16,421 nucleotides of DNA from JAFGPS01 sp964570855 (GTDB lineage Bacteria > Planctomycetota > Phycisphaerae > Sedimentisphaerales > Anaerobacaceae). The notes beneath the pieces are model-generated. The model did not search any database. It had not been told where the DNA came from and worked only from the letters and a program-made list of their open reading frames with translations. Shown piece after piece: positions 14,778 to 16,421 of this stretch. Both the position numbers and the translations under genes were made by a program. The stretch spans positions 1 to 16,421 of the forward strand of contig CAZMZR010000074.1 of assembly GCA_964570855.1 (NCBI GenBank), given 5' to 3'. Each line of letters opens with the position of its first letter. Position 1 is the first letter of the stretch.

Positions 14778-14813
14778 ACAATCCCTTGTTTGAATTTTTC
14801 TTCAATATGGTGT

Positions 14814-14842
14814 AGCTTAACTTCTAAGCCTGTTTTTGTCAA
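14814..14842 (-). promoter_or_regulatory. Sigma70-type promoter for the secreted helical protein
   Basis: On the minus strand a consensus TTGACA (14842-14837) and TAAGCT (14819-14814) are exactly 17 bases apart. The predicted start near 14806 leaves about 30 bases before the ATG at 14777. The rest of the 14778-15003 gap shows no gene, and I found no convincing rightward promoter for rtcB in it. Confidence 0.55.
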
Positions 14843-15003
14843 GCGAATTCGACTCTTGAATGGCGGATTGTGAACCTGGTTATTTCGGCGTTTGTTGTTT
14901 TCCCTTTAACTTCCCGCAGAAAACCAGATACAATGTGTGATATATCAACATTTTCAACTTACAGTATATTATGGATGAAAAAAACGTTCGATAAATCATT
15001 AAA

Positions 15004-16421
15004 ATGACGGAATTAATTTCAAAACCTGTTCGCATCGACCCTCTCCGTCTGCATCTGGAGCGCCGGGGCCGGATGGTGACCGATGCCACTATTTTCGCCT
15101 CGGAAGCCGTGAATATCGAACCTGATGCAGTTCGTCAGCTTTGCGATGCCGCCTGCCTGCCGCCGGCCAAAAAAGTCATTGCCACCGCGGATATTCATGT
15201 CGGCTTTGGAATACCTATCGGGGCGGTCCTGGGACTTGATGGGGCGATTATGCCTCCGGCCGTAGGATATGATATCAATTGCGGTATGCGATTGTTACGA
15301 ACACCTTTTACCAAAGGCCGGATAGACACAGATAAAATTGCTATGGATATTGCTCGTGATGTCCCGCTCGGAGAGGGCAGGGAAAATTTGCATCTGGACA
15401 GAACCGGAATCGAAGCGGTTGTCAATAAAGGTGCCGCCTGCATACCAATCCTTGCACAAAAAACAAACCACCGGGCGTGGGAAGCTTTCGACCCGGACCA
15501 ATTCTCCGACGATATTAAAAGAATCGAAGATAACGGCGGCCTTCCCGGCGATATGGGGGAGGTGCCTAAAGCGGCGATACAAAAAGGCGGCAACCAGCTC
15601 GGTACTCTCGGCGGAGGAAATCATTTTATCGAAATTCAATACGTCCAGGAAATTTTCGATGCGGATCTGGCGAAAAGCTTCGGGCTTTCTAAAGACCAGC
15701 TCGTAGTAATGATTCACTCCGGCTCGCGCCGATTCGGTTATGAAATAGCCGACCATTATATGAATGTCGCCGCCCAGAGACCTGAAAACGCCGAACGCAG
15801 AAAAATGCTCGCGTACCTTCAAACCGACAGCGGTGCCGGCAGGAGCTATATCGCAGCGATGTCTGCTGCGGCAAATTTCGCCTACGTCAACCGTCACATC
15901 ATGGCTCTGCTGGTAAGGCGATGTTTTAACAGGATGTTCGGCCCGACACCGCTGGATCTCGTCTATGATGTCACTCATAATATGGCCAAGCTCGAAACAC
16001 ACAGTGGGGACAATCTTTGGATTCATCGTAAGGGTGCAACACGAGCGTTCGGGCCGGAACAAATGACTTCAAGCGTTTTCGCTCGGACTGGCCAGCCGAT
16101 TATCACACCCGGCTCGATGGGCACGGCAAGTTTTCTGCTGGTCGGAACCGGCAATTCGGAGGAATCTCTAAATTCGGTCAACCACGGGGCAGGCAGGGTG
16201 ATGAGCCGTACCGCCGCTTTGGGGAAATCCCGCAGAGGCAAGATTACTACGCAGGCATTGATCAGCGACGACCAGTTCAAACGCAGTATGAAAGGGATCA
16301 AGCTCATTACCGGTGACAAGCGAAGAATCAAGGAAGAAGCGCCGGATGCCTATAAAGATATCGAAGAGGTCGTCCGAATTGTCGTCGAATGCGGCTGGGC
16401 CAAAGCCGTCGCTCGCATGGT
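15004..16421 (+). CDS. rtcB: RtcB RNA ligase (3' end beyond window)
   Basis: 472 codons open to the window edge. RtcB joins RNA 3'-phosphate (or 2',3'-cyclic phosphate) ends to 5'-OH ends using GTP and Mn2+, in RNA repair. Landmarks are AVGYDINCGMRLL (metal ligands Asp90 and Cys93), NQLGTLGGGNHFIEIQ, MIHSGSRRFG, LVYDVTHNMAK, HRKGATRAFG and VNHGAGRVMSR, whose His (about 394) is the guanylylation residue. The family's longer members are about 480 residues, so only a few C-terminal residues are missing. An in-frame stop at 14992 limits the start; the ATG lacks a strong Shine-Dalgarno. It is divergent from the neighbouring secreted protein gene and shows no functional link to the glycan genes. 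No archease gene is visible. Confidence 0.97.
   Translation, partial: MTELISKPVRIDPLRLHLERRGRMVTDATIFASEAVNIEPDAVRQLCDAACLPPAKKVIATADIHVGFGIPIGAVLGLDGAIMPPAVGYDINCGMRLLRTPFTKGRIDTDKIAMDIARDVPLGEGRENLHLDRTGIEAVVNKGAACIPILAQKTNHRAWEAFDPDQFSDDIKRIEDNGGLPGDMGEVPKAAIQKGGNQLGTLGGGNHFIEIQYVQEIFDADLAKSFGLSKDQLVVMIHSGSRRFGYEIADHYMNVAAQRPENAERRKMLAYLQTDSGAGRSYIAAMSAAANFAYVNRHIMALLVRRCFNRMFGPTPLDLVYDVTHNMAKLETHSGDNLWIHRKGATRAFGPEQMTSSVFARTGQPIITPGSMGTASFLLVGTGNSEESLNSVNHGAGRVMSRTAALGKSRRGKITTQALISDDQFKRSMKGIKLITGDKRRIKEEAPDAYKDIEEVVRIVVECGWAKAVARM

Noticed and set aside
14880..15089. Minus-strand frame of 69 codons beside the rtcB start
   Set aside because: It overlaps the conserved rtcB N-terminus, has no family resemblance and is of a length expected by chance.
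15295..16062. Open minus-strand frame of 255 codons
   Set aside because: It is antisense to rtcB, whose conserved motifs run through the whole stretch.

Overview
The window looks like an accessory carbohydrate-utilisation region of a moderate-GC Gram-negative-type bacterium. Signal peptides, large secreted glycosidases in tandem, an unclassified secreted helical protein and the set of sugar-nucleotide genes fit the PVC group, and my best guess is a planctomycete of the Phycisphaerae type. This is an impression from protein style, not a phylogenetic result. There are eleven protein genes, two of them cut by the window edges. I saw no rRNA, tRNA, CRISPR array, transposase or phage gene, and no gene-free stretch exceeds 300 bases.

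Left part (1-3230, all minus strand). A four-gene cytoplasmic set, transcribed leftwards, encodes in order a GDP-mannose 3,5-epimerase homologue, a GHMP-type sugar kinase, a tandem-domain nucleotidyltransferase and a sugar mutarotase of the L-rhamnose/L-fucose type. The kinase and nucleotidyltransferase genes share one base (TAATG). The epimerase keeps all four catalytic residues known from plant GME at identical spacing. Together the genes could activate a free sugar: ring-form equilibration, 1-phosphorylation, nucleotidyl transfer, then epimerisation. One concrete hypothesis is salvage of L-galactose into GDP-D-mannose, the reverse of the plant route.

Centre (3231-4457). A divergently transcribed AraC-family regulator with a recognisable sigma70-type promoter sits between the sugar-nucleotide set and the glycosidase operon and is a natural candidate to control one or both.

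Right-centre (4458-13360, all minus strand). Four secreted glycosidase genes form a probable operon starting at a good promoter (13424-13452) with an inverted repeat over the predicted start site. In transcription order they are two DUF5060/apiosidase-like GH-A paralogues, a 1123-residue protein joining a sialidase-like propeller to an (alpha/alpha)6 domain, and a GH20/GH67-like TIM-barrel enzyme. This resembles a locus for a complex plant or algal polysaccharide. The propeller plus (alpha/alpha)6 layout recalls the rhamnogalacturonan-II enzyme BT1020 (GH143-GH142), but I cannot confirm that family. The two paralogues share a nearly identical 203-base block at their 5' ends although the rest has diverged, and one has a REP-like palindrome inserted in frame.

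Right end (13361-16421). A secreted all-helical protein of unknown function with its own promoter is followed by a divergently oriented RNA ligase gene, rtcB, lacking only its last few codons.
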